This document shows positions 18,750 to 28,420 of a stretch of DNA of 64,000 nt, in pieces. Each line of letters begins with the position of its first letter. The first letter of the stretch is position 1. Source of the stretch: Bacillus sp. FJAT-29937 (GTDB lineage Bacteria; Bacillota; Bacilli; Bacillales; Cytobacillaceae); contig NZ_LMAS01000004.1 of assembly GCF_001509555.1 (NCBI RefSeq), positions 293,158 to 357,157 of the forward strand, given 5' to 3'. Both the position numbers and the translations under genes were made by a program. The notes beneath the pieces were generated by a model that had not been told where the DNA came from, ran no database searches, and saw nothing but the letters and a program-made list of their open reading frames with translations.

Positions 18750-19736
18750 CTACACTTTCTCTGCGACCGGTTTGCCAAGCAGACCCTCCGGTTTAAAAAG
18801 CAACACGATGATTAAGATGGCAAAAGCAAAAACATCCTTGTATTCGGCGCCGAATAACCCGCCCGTTAATAATGTTAAATTAGCAGATGCAAACATTTCC
18901 ATTACTCCGAGCAACAAGCCCCCAAGCATAGCCCCGCGAATATTTCCGATGCCGCCTAACACGGCTGCTGTAAATGCCTTTAATCCTAGAATAAATCCAA
19001 TATAAGGATCGATTGTTCCGTATTGTACGGCAAATAGGACTCCTGTTGCTCCACCTAGGGCAGATCCAACAAAAAAAGTGATTGAAATAACCTTATTCAC
19101 ATTGACTGACATTAAGGAAGCTGTTTCGCGATCTTGAGCTACAGCCCTCATAGCCATTCCCCATTTTGTTCGATTAACAAAGAAGTCTAGACCAATCATC
19201 ATAATAACCGCCGTTACAAGCACAATAACAAATGATGTTTTAATAGATGCATCGTTGAAAATGGAGCTAATGGAGGAAGCTTTAATTGAAATTGAATTAG
19301 TAAAAAGACTTGGACCTGTTACGATAAAGTTTCCTTTTTTTAATTCAGCAATAAATCTCACAATATCCTGCAATAAAAATGAAATCCCAATTGCAGTGAT
19401 TAGGGGGATTAATCTTGGTGCTTTTCGTAACGGCCGGTACGCTACCCGTTCAATCCCCATTCCTATAAAGCCAGTTAGGATCGCTGTTAATAAAAGTACC
19501 GTAATCAGCATAACAATGGCAGGCACCGCCGAAACCCACCCGATTCCCGTCAAAACGATGAGAATCGCTGTACCGATAAAAGCACCTGTCATAAAGATCT
19601 CACCGTGTGCAAAGTTGATTAATTCTAATATCCCATAAACCATCGTGTACCCTAGAGCAATTACTGCATACACAGCTCCTAAGGTTAGACCGTCAATCAA
19701 GACTTGAGGGATTGTTTGCAATAATTCATTCAGCAT
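18750..19736 (-). CDS. livH: Branched-chain amino acid ABC transporter permease LivH
   Basis: 328 residues, about eight membrane spans. Family features include LTLGAVYAVIALGYTMVYGI near the start, NFAHGEIFM, and the coupling loop GMAMRAVAQDRETASLMSVN. The ATG at 19736 follows AGGAGGTAACGT. It is separated from livK by 81 bases that contain a hairpin, so its expression is probably lower than that of the binding protein. Confidence 0.94.
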   Translation of the reverse strand: MLNELLQTIPQVLIDGLTLGAVYAVIALGYTMVYGILELINFAHGEIFMTGAFIGTAILIVLTGIGWVSAVPAIVMLITVLLLTAILTGFIGMGIERVAYRPLRKAPRLIPLITAIGISFLLQDIVRFIAELKKGNFIVTGPSLFTNSISIKASSISSIFNDASIKTSFVIVLVTAVIMMIGLDFFVNRTKWGMAMRAVAQDRETASLMSVNVNKVISITFFVGSALGGATGVLFAVQYGTIDPYIGFILGLKAFTAAVLGGIGNIRGAMLGGLLLGVMEMFASANLTLLTGGLFGAEYKDVFAFAILIIVLLFKPEGLLGKPVAEKV

Positions 19737-19760
19737 ACGTTACCTCCTCTTTCAATAGTA

Positions 19761-19803
19761 GAAAAAGAAGGGTATTTCCCCAATAAAATGGGTCATACCC
19801 CTT
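19761..19803 (-). terminator. Attenuator hairpin between livK and livH
   Basis: On the minus strand AAGGGGTAT and ATACCCTT pair, with one bulged G, around a loop of about 19 bases, followed by CTTTTTC. It lies inside the operon, so it should reduce transcription past livK or protect the livK message 3' end. Confidence 0.6.
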
Positions 19804-19817
19804 TCGGCCAAAGAAGC

Positions 19818-21020
19818 CTATTTATTAATTTCACCTACAGCTTCTGGCGGATAGCTAACTTCCGTGAACTGATAAATGAATACTTTTGCAAAATCATTGT
19901 CTCCTATATCGTCAAAGCTAACTTTTGTCAGAACACCTTGGTAGTCCTTCGTGGCGCGAACGGCATCTCTTACTTGTTCACGTGATGGCATTTTATTGTC
20001 ATTTGCTTTAATCGAATCTTCAATCGCTTTTAAAACTAGCCCCATCGTGTCATAACCGTATACGGAGTAGGATTCCGTATTTTTGTTAAATGTGCTCTTG
20101 TATTTTTCTACAAATTTCTTACCTTCTTCTGTTTTAGTAGAATCCCCTGCTAAAGCAGTAATGTACGTATTTTTAACGGCATCTCCAGCAATTTCAACAA
20201 GAGTAGAAGAGTCCAGTCCATCTCCCCCTAAAAACGGAACATCGATGCCTTTTTCGCGTGATTGTTTAATTAACAGACCTGCTTCTGAATAGATTCCTCC
20301 GAAGAATACTAAATCTGGCTTCTTGGAAAGAATTTGGTTAACAACACCATTGAAGTCTTTTTCTCCGACCGTAATCCCTTCAAATCCAAGAATTTCAGCA
20401 CCCTTTTCTTCCGCAGCTTTAATAAAAGCCTCTGCTAGACCAGTACCATATGCTGTTTTATCTTGAACGACAAAGATTTTCTTTGCATTTAATGTGTTCA
20501 CGGCGAATTCAGCACCTGCAGGACCTTGAAAGTCATCACGGGCAACAATACGGTTGACAGTTTTTAATTTTCTATCCGTAACATCTGTTGCTGAGTTAGC
20601 AGGAGAAACCATTGGAATCGCATATTTTTCATATACTTCTGATGAAGGAATCGCCACACCTGAATTAAAGTGACCGACAACAGCAAGGATTGATTTATCC
20701 GACCCTATTAATTGTGCATTGGCCACGCCTTTTTTTGGATCCGCTTGGTCATCATAAGGAACAAGCTGCAGTTCAAAGCCCAAATCTTTAAATTTGGCCT
20801 TTTCTTCGTCTAATTTAAGCTGTGCACCTAGCTTAATGGCTTCACCTATCGTTGCACTTCCACCTGAGAGCGGAGTCTGTGTAGCAATTTTTATAACGGT
20901 CGAATCTTTTTGCTCACCTGAACCTGAGCTTCCTGGTTCTGATTTTGGACCACAGCCGGCTAGAATCCCTGCTATTAATCCTCCTGTCAAAAATAGTGCT
21001 AAAGACTTTTTAAGCTTCAT
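19818..21020 (-). CDS. livK: Branched-chain amino acid binding lipoprotein LivK
   Basis: 400 residues. The lipobox is GILAGCGPKS, so the mature protein is anchored by lipid to the outer face of the membrane. The rest is a two-lobed type I periplasmic-binding fold (Leu/Ile/Val family) with IATQTPLSGGSATIGEAIKLG at the start and VVGHFNSGVAIPSSEVYEK in the binding cleft region. It is the first gene of the liv operon. The ATG follows GTAGGAGGGTCAAT. Preference among Leu, Ile and Val cannot be told from sequence. Confidence 0.94.
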   Translation of the reverse strand: MKLKKSLALFLTGGLIAGILAGCGPKSEPGSSGSGEQKDSTVIKIATQTPLSGGSATIGEAIKLGAQLKLDEEKAKFKDLGFELQLVPYDDQADPKKGVANAQLIGSDKSILAVVGHFNSGVAIPSSEVYEKYAIPMVSPANSATDVTDRKLKTVNRIVARDDFQGPAGAEFAVNTLNAKKIFVVQDKTAYGTGLAEAFIKAAEEKGAEILGFEGITVGEKDFNGVVNQILSKKPDLVFFGGIYSEAGLLIKQSREKGIDVPFLGGDGLDSSTLVEIAGDAVKNTYITALAGDSTKTEEGKKFVEKYKSTFNKNTESYSVYGYDTMGLVLKAIEDSIKANDNKMPSREQVRDAVRATKDYQGVLTKVSFDDIGDNDFAKVFIYQFTEVSYPPEAVGEINK

Positions 21021-21104
21021 ATTGACCCTCCTACTTTCTTTTTTTATACAAGCCTTCTCCCTATGTATATTTCCTAGAAGTAAAAGTAGGACTGTTTAGT
21101 ATAT

Positions 21105-21119
21105 TATTTTTTGTAAATT
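21105..21119 (-). promoter_or_regulatory. CodY-like box upstream of livK
   Basis: On the minus strand AATTTACAAAAAATA matches the CodY consensus AATTTTCNGAAAATT with three mismatches, 85 bases before livK. Branched-chain amino acid uptake is a classic CodY target. The degenerate, AT-rich pattern means chance matches are common. Confidence 0.35.
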
Positions 21120-21192
21120 CATCCCCCTAGACATGCCATAATACCTACTTGCTTTTATATCATTTACTTTTATACCTTTTTGGAAAAAATAG

Positions 21193-21238
21193 AAAAAAAG
21201 CCCAGGTAGCGGACAAATACCGTCTCCTGAGCTTTTTT
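21193..21238. terminator. Terminator of the niaP-like gene, strong on both strands
   Basis: AAAAAAGCCCAGG and CCTGAGCTTTTTT pair across a 19-base spacer that holds a further CGG/CCG pairing; one position is C-A/G-U. Both strands end in T-runs. It lies 16 bases past the stop at 21254. Confidence 0.85.
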
Positions 21239-21253
21239 CTTAAATTGTTTAAT

Positions 21254-22453
21254 TTATGTTAATTCAATTTGGCGTGTTTCCCTGCCAAGGAAAACAAGGG
21301 TAATAACACCTATAATAATGCTCACGCAAAATATGCCGAAGATGATGCCAATTGAGTAGCCTGCCGCAACTAGTGAGCCTACTAGCAGCGGTCCGAGTAT
21401 TCCTCCCACCCGTCCGATAGATGCGGCCATTCCGGAGCCAGTGCCGCGAATGACAGACGGATATTGTTCCGGAGTATAGGCATACAGTGCACCCCATGCT
21501 CCTAGGTTGAAGAATGACAATAAAATTCCTGCTGTGATCAGCACGGCTGTCGTTTCCGCGTTTCCGAAAACAAGAGCTGAACCGGCTGTGCCAAGTAAAT
21601 AGGTAGCCAGCACAAATTTCCTTCCTACACGCTCAATCAGCCATGCAGCGGTAAAGTAACCAGGCAGTTGAGCGAGTGTCATGATCAAAACATATTCAAA
21701 GCTTTGAATCATGCTAAAACCTTTCATGACCATAACACTAGGAAGCCATAGGAACATGCCATAGTATGAAAAAACGACTGTAAACCAGACAGTCCATAAC
21801 ACCAAGGTGGAGCGGGCATACTTTTTCGACCAGACTTCGCGGATGTTTTGTCTAACCGTCCGTTTTTCCACTTTTTTTGGTGAAAATGCTGGAGAATCCG
21901 GCAGATTCAAACGCAAGTAAATGGCATAAAAGGCAGGAAGTGCACCTAGAATAAGTGCGATTTTCCAACCATATGATGGAATAACAAAATATGAAATAAG
22001 TGCAGCAAGCAACCAGCCAAACGCCCAAAAGCTTTCAAGCAGCACGACAACCTTCCCACGTTCTTTAGCTGGTACACTTTCCGAAACGAGTGTTGAGGCA
22101 ACAGGCAATTCCCCTCCAAGACCCATTCCAACGAAAAAGCGTAAAATTAGAAATGCTGCGAGTGTTGTTGTGAATGCTGAAAATCCGCTTGCAAGTGAAA
22201 ACATGAGCAAAGTAATAATAAAAATATTCTTTCTGCCGATACGATCTGCCCACAAGCCAAAGACGAGCGCACCTACAGCCATCCCTATTGAATTAACACT
22301 TCCAATCCATCCCATTTGAGCTGGTGTCAAGCCCCAATCATTTTTAAGTGCTACAATAATAAATGAAAGCATGCCGACATCCATTGCGTCGAACATCCAT
22401 CCTAGCCCCGCAATGCCTAGCAGCTTTCTCTGCGAAATAGTTTTCTCTGCTAT
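21254..22453 (-). CDS. niaP: NiaP/YceI-like MFS carrier with apparent AUA start codon
   Basis: From ATG at 22396 the protein is 380 residues, but the 19 codons just upstream (ending ISQRKLLGIAGLGW) match the conserved N-terminus of YceI/NiaP carriers as I remember it. The only well-placed initiation site is ATA at 22451-22453, six bases after GGAGGAG, giving 399 residues, the family length. Other features are LFDAMD-type helix 1, RIGRKN, ESFWAFGW and the late motif GTGSGMAASIGRVGG. Family members import niacin or related aromatic acids. A TGACA-GT-TGTCA palindrome just upstream would fit a repressor such as NiaR. The gene is monocistronic. Confidence 0.82.
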   Translation of the reverse strand: MAEKTISQRKLLGIAGLGWMFDAMDVGMLSFIIVALKNDWGLTPAQMGWIGSVNSIGMAVGALVFGLWADRIGRKNIFIITLLMFSLASGFSAFTTTLAAFLILRFFVGMGLGGELPVASTLVSESVPAKERGKVVVLLESFWAFGWLLAALISYFVIPSYGWKIALILGALPAFYAIYLRLNLPDSPAFSPKKVEKRTVRQNIREVWSKKYARSTLVLWTVWFTVVFSYYGMFLWLPSVMVMKGFSMIQSFEYVLIMTLAQLPGYFTAAWLIERVGRKFVLATYLLGTAGSALVFGNAETTAVLITAGILLSFFNLGAWGALYAYTPEQYPSVIRGTGSGMAASIGRVGGILGPLLVGSLVAAGYSIGIIFGIFCVSIIIGVITLVFLGRETRQIELT

Positions 22454-22465
22454 GTTGTTCTCCTC

Positions 22466-22483
22466 CTGTCTTGACAGTTGTCA
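22466..22483 (-). promoter_or_regulatory. Overlapping palindromes upstream of the niaP-like gene
   Basis: TGACA-GT-TGTCA (22472-22483) overlaps CTGTC-TT-GACAG (22466-22477), directly next to the ribosome site. The position suits a repressor operator; NiaR, the niacin-responsive regulator of niaP in Firmicutes, is the natural candidate by inference. Confidence 0.5.
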
Positions 22484-22705
22484 TCACCAGATTACTATAG
22501 TAGGATTCTGCAAAAAAAACAAGTGCTTCTTCAATAAAAATTATTTACCTATATCTTTTCTCTATTTTCTTTTAAATACACCTAAAGCAAACGAATCCTT
22601 GACCCATACATAAAAATTATTTCATCTCATATATATGGTTTGCGCGAATTGAGGTTTATTTGATAAAGTTTAGAATGATTATTATGTCAAGAGGTGCCTT
22701 TGCCT

Positions 22706-24553
22706 ATGAATAAGTTCTGGCCAAAAGAAGTAAAAAGTGTCATATTCAAGCCATTTACCTTGATCATGCTTATTCTTTTGATAAAAATTACTGCTTTCCA
22801 AATTGTTATTTTTGATAACAAATCTTTTCCCCACATTCTGTTAATAGAGTTTCCGATGTGGGCACTTGGCTTGACCATTTTCATTCTTATAAGTAAAAAA
22901 CGAAAATGGCTAACAATCTGGCTTTATAATTTTGGATTGTCCGTCCTTTTTATCGTTGTTGTTTTCTACACTAGATATTTTTCAACAGTCCCTTCCTATT
23001 ATGATGTAAAGCAAATCTATCAATCAAACTCTGTCAAAGGGACAGTTGCTTTGCTTGGGACTCCTTATGATTTCTTATTTTTCTTAGATGTAGCATTGAT
23101 TCTTCCGCTACTTTGGTATTTTACAAAATCAGATAGACAAAATTTCTTACATGCCAAAAGATGGACGATCGGATTAACCTATTTAGGATTCGCTACTACC
23201 GTTCTTGCCTTTTTCTATCCTTTAGTGGATGTATCCTATTTCGCCAAGAAGCATGGATATATTCAATCTCAATTTGTGCAAATGTATGAACGCGGATTTG
23301 GCACAGCCTTTGCTCAAAATGAACATTTATCAGATGAGGAGTTAGCGAAGTTAAAAGGCAATGTGTATGTCCCTTTTGCTGAGCAGCGGACCTATGGCAT
23401 CGCAAAGGATCGTCATGTATTTGTGATTCAAGTAGAATCCTTGCAGGAATTCACTATTAATCAAACGATAGAGGGACAGGAAATAACGCCGCATTTGAAT
23501 GACCTTCTAAAGGATAGTGCTTATTTCAATAATGTCTATCAGCAAATTGGCGCTGGCAACACATCAGATGCGGAGTGGCTCATGCATACATCCCTTTATC
23601 CAGAGGGCATGGATCCAACTGTAAATGTCATTGATGGCAGTAAGATTCCTTCACTGGTCCGCACATTGAAAAAACATGGTTATGGTACGGCTACCTATCA
23701 TGCGGATGATATCACTTATTGGAGCCGCGATAAATTATATCCTGCACTTGGTTTTGATTATGTATTTACAAGCAGCGAAATCCCGAACAAAAAACTAATT
23801 GGCTTCGGCCCAGCCGATGAAATATTATTTAACTATGTCGTTTCCCAATTATCAGACCAGCTTGAAACACATGAGAAAATGTATTCGAATATCATTACCC
23901 TAACAAGTCATACCCCTTTCGAAATGCCAGCCGAAATGGAATATCTGGATTTGCCTGAAGAGTTTAACGGGACATATGTCGGAAATTATTTACAATCGGT
24001 ACGCTATACGGATGAACAAATCGGCTGGTTTGTTCAAAAACTGAAGGATCTTGGGATTTATAACGATTCGATTTTGTTAATATACGGGGATCATTCTGGA
24101 TTACACGGAGCACCCGTAACAGAAACGGATCAGGAGCTGTTAAAGAAAACGCTCGGTCATCGCTATAATCTCCATGATCGCTTTACAGTACCTGTTCTTT
24201 TCACCGTGCCGGATATTTTTATGGGGGAAACTTACTCTAGACTTGGCGGTCAAATAGACCTCATGCCAACCCTTCTTAATCTTCTTGGAGTTGAGCATGA
24301 TAAGCAAATGATCGGCCATAATCTTTTTCAATACGAAAATAACCTTCTCGGGATGCGTTACTATATGCCCGGCGGATCGTTTATCAGCGATAATATTCTG
24401 TACACTGCACCAAGTGCAAAGCAACCCGCTTCGTTATATAATCGAAAAACGATGAAGAAATCCAAGAACACTAAGGGATTGCAAAAAAAGAGCAATAACA
24501 CATTGCACATTCTGCAATATTCGGACTATATAAGAAAAGAGCCAATAGAATAA
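22706..24553 (+). CDS. LTA synthase family sulfatase-fold membrane protein
   Basis: 615 residues from ATG at 22706, which has AGAGGTG nine bases before it. Five N-terminal membrane spans (to about residue 165) are followed by an extracellular sulfatase-type domain. The catalytic threonine is in GAGNTSDAEWLM (about 286), with metal ligands in FVIQVESLQEF and YGDHSGLHG (about 460). This matches LtaS/YfnI/YqgS/YvgJ proteins, which transfer glycerol phosphate from phosphatidylglycerol to lipoteichoic acid or its primer. Which paralogue it is cannot be settled here. It is monocistronic, with a terminator directly after. Confidence 0.93.
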   Translation: MNKFWPKEVKSVIFKPFTLIMLILLIKITAFQIVIFDNKSFPHILLIEFPMWALGLTIFILISKKRKWLTIWLYNFGLSVLFIVVVFYTRYFSTVPSYYDVKQIYQSNSVKGTVALLGTPYDFLFFLDVALILPLLWYFTKSDRQNFLHAKRWTIGLTYLGFATTVLAFFYPLVDVSYFAKKHGYIQSQFVQMYERGFGTAFAQNEHLSDEELAKLKGNVYVPFAEQRTYGIAKDRHVFVIQVESLQEFTINQTIEGQEITPHLNDLLKDSAYFNNVYQQIGAGNTSDAEWLMHTSLYPEGMDPTVNVIDGSKIPSLVRTLKKHGYGTATYHADDITYWSRDKLYPALGFDYVFTSSEIPNKKLIGFGPADEILFNYVVSQLSDQLETHEKMYSNIITLTSHTPFEMPAEMEYLDLPEEFNGTYVGNYLQSVRYTDEQIGWFVQKLKDLGIYNDSILLIYGDHSGLHGAPVTETDQELLKKTLGHRYNLHDRFTVPVLFTVPDIFMGETYSRLGGQIDLMPTLLNLLGVEHDKQMIGHNLFQYENNLLGMRYYMPGGSFISDNILYTAPSAKQPASLYNRKTMKKSKNTKGLQKKSNNTLHILQYSDYIRKEPIE

Positions 24554-24564
24554 ACTAATACATC

Positions 24565-24606
24565 CAGGGTCAAATCAATTACGATTTGGTCCTGATTTTT
24601 TTTACT
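24565..24606 (+). terminator. Terminator of the LTA synthase gene
   Basis: CAGGGTCAAATC and GATTTGGTCCTG form a 12-pair stem with two G-U pairs and a six-base loop, followed by ATTTTTTTTT. Confidence 0.9.
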
Positions 24607-24754
24607 GCCAGCAAAATTAAACTATTTTGGAATAAGAATTTTATTAGTTCAAATACTAATTTTTGTCGAATTAAGTTGCGTTTTTAGCGTTTTATGATAT
24701 ATTTGTAAATATTCATAAAACAAAAATTATCAGAATATGGGGAGTGATTGGAAA

Positions 24755-25540
24755 ATGAAAAAATTTAGTTTATTGAGTTTATTTCTTATTCTCAGCCTTC
24801 TGCTAGCTGCTTGCGGAACAAGTAAAAATGAAGGAAAGTCAGGCGAAGGTTCATCTGCTGAAGATTCTAAAGTATATAAAGTTGGAGTAGATACAACTTA
24901 TCCTCCGTTTGAGTTTGAAGAGAATGGAGAATATAAAGGAATTGATATCGAATTAATCAATGCAATTGCTGAAAGCCAAGGATTTAAAATTGAGTTAAAC
25001 CCAATGGATTTCGGTGGAATCATTCCAGCTATGCAAGCGAACCAGCTTGATATTGCGATTGCAGGAATGAGTATTACAGAAGAGAGAAAGAAAATTGTTG
25101 ATTTCGCTGAGCCGTATTTTGATGCGGGTATTACATTAGTAGTGAAAAAGGACAATAGCGATATTACAACTATTGATGACCTAAAAGGCAAAACGGTAGC
25201 TGTGAAAAACGGAACTTCAGGTGCACTTTTTGCACAACAAAATGCTGATAGCAAAGGCTTTAAAGTCGTTCAATTTAAAGATAGCCCATCAATGTTCCAA
25301 GAAGTAGCAAACGGAAATGCTGATGCTCTTATTGAAGATTATCCAGTTATCGCTTATGCAATCGCACAAAAAGACCTTGGATTAAAAATTACTGGTGAAC
25401 GCTTAAATGATGACAAATACGGTATTGCCGTATTAAAAGGCAAAAATCAAGACGTGCTGGAAAAGATCAATAAAGGTCTTGCTGAACTAAAGGAAAATGG
25501 AAAATATGATGAAATTCTAAAAACTTACCTTGGTGAGTAA
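24755..25540 (+). CDS. Polar amino acid ABC transporter substrate-binding lipoprotein
   Basis: 261 residues from ATG at 24755 (GGAGTG nine bases upstream). The lipobox is LLLAACGTSK. The mature part is a type II binding protein of the bacterial solute-binding family 3, with VGVDTTYPPFEFEENGEYKGIDIELI, AGMSITEERK and VAVKNGTSGALFA. The sequence is close to GlnH/ArtP proteins, which bind glutamine, arginine or other polar amino acids. It is the first gene of a three-gene operon with its permease and ATPase; a hairpin follows immediately. Confidence 0.92.
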   Translation: MKKFSLLSLFLILSLLLAACGTSKNEGKSGEGSSAEDSKVYKVGVDTTYPPFEFEENGEYKGIDIELINAIAESQGFKIELNPMDFGGIIPAMQANQLDIAIAGMSITEERKKIVDFAEPYFDAGITLVVKKDNSDITTIDDLKGKTVAVKNGTSGALFAQQNADSKGFKVVQFKDSPSMFQEVANGNADALIEDYPVIAYAIAQKDLGLKITGERLNDDKYGIAVLKGKNQDVLEKINKGLAELKENGKYDEILKTYLGE

Positions 25541-25559
25541 TATTCTGAGAAACAACATT

Positions 25560-25587
25560 AAAGCGCGCCCACAAGCGCGCTTTCTTT
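25560..25587 (+). terminator. Attenuator hairpin between binding protein and permease
   Basis: AAAGCGCGC and GCGCGCTTT form a perfect nine-pair stem with a six-base loop, followed by CTTT. It ends just before the AAAGGAG ribosome site of the permease, so it should both attenuate transcription and affect permease translation. Confidence 0.8.
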
Positions 25588-25606
25588 GAAAGGAGATGAC
25601 TTCAAG

Positions 25607-26251
25607 ATGGAGACAATTTTATCTGTCCTTCCTTATTTATTAAAGGGGCTGCAAGTAACCGCCTATATTTTTATCATTGCCATCATTCTAGGCTTTTTAA
25701 TTGGTCTCGTTATAGCTTTATTTAGACTTTCCCCGTTTAAGATTCTTAAAATAATTGCAAAGGTTTTTGTCGATGCGATCCGTGGAACACCGTTTATTGT
25801 TCAGTTATTCTTCATTTACTTTGGATTAAATACATTTGGATTTATTTCACTGAACAATACAACAGCAGGTATTATTACGGTTGCTATTAATGCTGGTGCT
25901 TATTTTTCAGAAATCATCCGTGCAGGTATACAATCTATTGATAAGGGTCAGACCGAAGCGGCAAGGTCTATTGGTTTAACAGGCTCTCAGGCTATGCGTT
26001 ATATTGTACTTCCTCAGGCTTTTAGAAGAATGCTGCCCACCATTACGAATCAATCAATTATTAGCTTAAAGGATACCTCCCTACTTTCCATCATTGGAAT
26101 TGCAGATTTAACACAGCAAGGCAATATTCAATCCGCCGCTACTTTTGAGGCATTTAATATTTGGCTTGCCGTTGGCGTCATTTATTTTATTGTTATTTAT
26201 TTAATTTCCTTGCTTGCTAGCTTCCTGGAAAGGAGATTTGAATTACGATGA
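25607..26251 (+). CDS. Polar amino acid ABC transporter permease
   Basis: 214 residues from ATG at 25607; a TTG seven codons upstream is less likely because AAAGGAG lies inside that extension. Five membrane spans. The ATPase-contact EAA loop is [28 protein letters not shown] (shown in part by its length and position at about 125-152). It belongs to the HisMQ/GlnP/ArtQ family. The stop overlaps the ATPase start by four bases (ATGA), so translation is coupled. Confidence 0.92.
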   Translation: METILSVLPYLLKGLQVTAYIFIIAIILGFLIGLVIALFRLSPFKILKIIAKVFVDAIRGTPFIVQLFFIYFGLNTFGFISLNNTTAGIITVAINAGAYFSEIIRAGIQSIDKGQTEAARSIGLTGSQAMRYIVLPQAFRRMLPTITNQSIISLKDTSLLSIIGIADLTQQGNIQSAATFEAFNIWLAVGVIYFIVIYLISLLASFLERRFELR

Positions 26252-26976
26252 GTATTATTCAAGTAAAAAACCTAAAAAAGTCATTTGGCCAATTAGAAGT
26301 ACTAAAAGATATAAACGCTGAAATTAAGGAAAAAGAAGTAGTTTGTGTAATTGGACCTTCCGGCTCTGGAAAAAGCACCTTTTTACGGTGTATGAATCGT
26401 CTTGAAGATATTACTGGCGGTCAGGTCATCATTAACGGACATGACATTACAGATACAAAAATAAATATAAACAAAGTCAGACAAGATGTTGGAATGGTTT
26501 TCCAGCAATTTAATCTTTTCCCTCACAAAACGGTCATGGAGAACATTACACTTGGCCCCATAAAAATTCACGGAACAGCGAAAGAGGCTGCTCAGAAATT
26601 AGCACTCGATCTTCTAGATAAGGTTGGGCTTAAAGATAAGGCCAATAGCTTCCCAGGGGAATTATCTGGCGGTCAGAAGCAGCGTGTTGCCATAGCTAGA
26701 GCTCTAGCTATGAATCCAAAAATCATGCTGTTTGATGAGCCGACATCCGCACTTGACCCTGAAATGGTCGGTGATGTGCTGGAGGTAATGAAGCAGTTGG
26801 CTAAAGAGGGAATGACTATGGTCGTTGTCACGCATGAAATGGGATTTGCCCGTGAAGTTGGTGACCGAGTGATCTTCATGGACGGCGGTTATATTGTGGA
26901 AGAAAATGAACCAAATGAGTTGTTCGGAAACCCTCAGCATGAACGTACAAAGGCATTTTTAAGTAAGGTATTGTAA
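26248..26976 (+). CDS. glnQ: Polar amino acid ABC transporter ATPase (GlnQ/ArtR-like)
   Basis: 242 residues, the exact usual size of GlnQ. Walker [11 protein letters not shown]-loop [10 protein letters not shown], signature [15 protein letters not shown], Walker [15 protein letters not shown] and H-loop VVVTHEMGF are all intact. It forms the cytoplasmic motor for the permease just upstream. The symbol reflects similarity, not a proven substrate; ArtR is the alternative name. Confidence 0.92.
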   Translation: MSIIQVKNLKKSFGQLEVLKDINAEIKEKEVVCVIGPSGSGKSTFLRCMNRLEDITGGQVIINGHDITDTKININKVRQDVGMVFQQFNLFPHKTVMENITLGPIKIHGTAKEAAQKLALDLLDKVGLKDKANSFPGELSGGQKQRVAIARALAMNPKIMLFDEPTSALDPEMVGDVLEVMKQLAKEGMTMVVVTHEMGFAREVGDRVIFMDGGYIVEENEPNELFGNPQHERTKAFLSKVL

Positions 26977-27008
26977 TAACTAATTTTTATTTAACCTCCA
27001 AAAATATC

Positions 27009-27055
27009 AAGCTGCCTCCCTTTTATTTCTTATAGGAGGCAGCTTATTTTCTTTT
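27009..27055 (+). terminator. Terminator of the polar amino acid ABC operon
   Basis: AAGCTGCCTCC and GGAGGCAGCTT are perfect 11-base arms, followed by ATTTTCTTTTTT. Confidence 0.92.
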
Positions 27056-27068
27056 TTCCAACAAACAG

Positions 27069-27122
27069 TTGAAACATTTTGCGGCTTTTGTCATACTATA
27101 TATATGATTATGTATTCATATA
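27069..27122 (+). promoter_or_regulatory. czcD promoter with ArsR-family operator
   Basis: TTGAAA (27069) and CATACT (27092) are spaced by 17 bases and look like a sigma-A promoter. Directly after it lies an interrupted palindrome with arms TATATGA (27101) and TCATATA (27116), the shape of SmtB/CzrA operators. CzrA encoded at the other end of czcD is the obvious repressor. Confidence 0.6.
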
Positions 27123-27142
27123 TGAAAATAGGAGGTTTTACT

Positions 27143-28072
27143 ATGGGTCACCACCATGGCCATGGTCATGCTCATGGACATAACCACTCACATGGAAACA
27201 TTGAAAATAAGAAAGCGTTGTTTATTGCCTTTCTCTTAATAGCTTCCTTCATGGTTATTGAAGTAATTGGCGGGATTATGACAAATAGTTTAGCGCTTCT
27301 TTCCGATGCAGGTCATATGCTTAGTGATGCAGTAGCATTGGGCTTGAGTCTATTTGCTATTAAACTTGGAGAGAAAAAAGCTTCAGAATCAAAAACTTTT
27401 GGCTATAAGAGGTTTGAAATTATCGCTGCAGCTTTAAATGGAATCACACTAATTCTTATTTCGCTTTATATATTTTACGAAGCCTACCATCGTTTTTTCA
27501 ATCCTCCGGAGGTTCAAAGCGTTGGAATGCTGATTGTTTCTTCCATTGGATTAGTAGTCAATATTCTTGCAGCCTGGATATTAATGAGGGGGGATAAAGA
27601 GGAAAATTTAAATGTCCGAAGTGCTTTTCTTCATGTAATCGGCGACATGCTTGGATCTGTAGGAGCGATCATTGCCGCACTGCTCATGATGTTTTTTGGA
27701 TGGGGAATCGCTGACCCGATTGCAAGTAGTATTGTGGCCGGTCTCATCATTGTAAGCGGCTGGAGAGTAACGAAGGAATCCTTGCACATTTTGATGGAAG
27801 GCTCCCCCGCCCATATTGAGATTGAGAAGGTTAAAGCAGCTCTTCATAAAATTCCATTCGTTAATGAGGTCCATGATATTCATATTTGGTCCATTACATC
27901 TGGTATGCCTTTATTAAGCTGCCATATTGTCATTGAAGATACCGGAGTTCACGATGTCGTTCTACATCATGCCCAGTCCATCCTCCATGATGATTTCGGC
28001 ATTGACCATAGCACCATTCAAGTTGAAAAAGGTGAATTCGGCTGTCCGAATCATCATGGAAGCTGTAATTAA
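27143..28072 (+). CDS. czcD: Cation diffusion facilitator CzcD
   Basis: 309 residues from ATG at 27143 (AGGAGG upstream); B. subtilis CzcD is about 311. The N-terminus is a histidine-rich metal-binding stretch ([17 protein letters not shown]). Six membrane spans follow, with the intramembrane metal site in [16 protein letters not shown] and the paired HVIGDMLGS. The C-terminal cytoplasmic domain ends in a HHGSCN tail. It exports zinc, cadmium or cobalt in exchange for protons or potassium. Its stop overlaps that of the convergent czrA by three bases. Confidence 0.95.
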   Translation: MGHHHGHGHAHGHNHSHGNIENKKALFIAFLLIASFMVIEVIGGIMTNSLALLSDAGHMLSDAVALGLSLFAIKLGEKKASESKTFGYKRFEIIAAALNGITLILISLYIFYEAYHRFFNPPEVQSVGMLIVSSIGLVVNILAAWILMRGDKEENLNVRSAFLHVIGDMLGSVGAIIAALLMMFFGWGIADPIASSIVAGLIIVSGWRVTKESLHILMEGSPAHIEIEKVKAALHKIPFVNEVHDIHIWSITSGMPLLSCHIVIEDTGVHDVVLHHAQSILHDDFGIDHSTIQVEKGEFGCPNHHGSCN

Positions 28073-28398
28073 TGATGGTTCGCATGTTCAATTGTTTGTT
28101 TTAATATATCCATCACATGATCATCATCACAAGAATAAAAAAGGGACGTACCTTCTCGTCTAAATTTGACTAAGCGTAAATTTTTCAAGAAACGAAGCTG
28201 GTGTGATACGGTTGATTGGAGCAATGATAGGCTTTCAGCAATCTCATTTACCGAATGCTCCCCTTCGAATAATAAATGCAGGATCCGGATCCGAGTCGGA
28301 TCTGATAAGGCTTTAAAGGTTTGAGAAACAATAAAAAGAGTCTCCTCATCAAGTTCCTTTGACATATAAGGCTGCTTATCCTGTTCCAAAATGATCAT
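28069..28398 (-). CDS. czrA: ArsR/SmtB-family zinc-responsive repressor CzrA
   Basis: 109 residues. A winged helix-turn-helix with [14 protein letters not shown] and [20 protein letters not shown]. The last helix, [20 protein letters not shown], has the alpha-5 zinc-sensing spacing D-x-H-x10-H-x2-H exactly as in CzrA/SmtB, while the alpha-3 cysteine box is absent. It should release DNA on zinc or cobalt binding. AAGGAGG directly abuts the ATG at 28398, so the TTG at codon 4 (28389) may be the real start. It is convergent with czcD; the operator is before czcD. Confidence 0.93.
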   Translation of the reverse strand: MIILEQDKQPYMSKELDEETLFIVSQTFKALSDPTRIRILHLLFEGEHSVNEIAESLSLLQSTVSHQLRFLKNLRLVKFRREGTSLFYSCDDDHVMDILKQTIEHANHH

Positions 28399-28420
28399 CC
28401 TCCTTGGGGCTTTCCTATAA

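Noticed and set aside
18706..19638. Several long plus-strand reading frames opposite livH and livM
   Set aside because: They mirror the codon pattern of intact liv genes, lack ribosome sites and encode no recognisable protein.
26673..26940. Minus-strand reading frames opposite the glnQ-like gene (also 56970-57237 opposite the second ATPase)
   Set aside because: Both ATPases carry the same conserved motifs, so similar antisense frames arise automatically.
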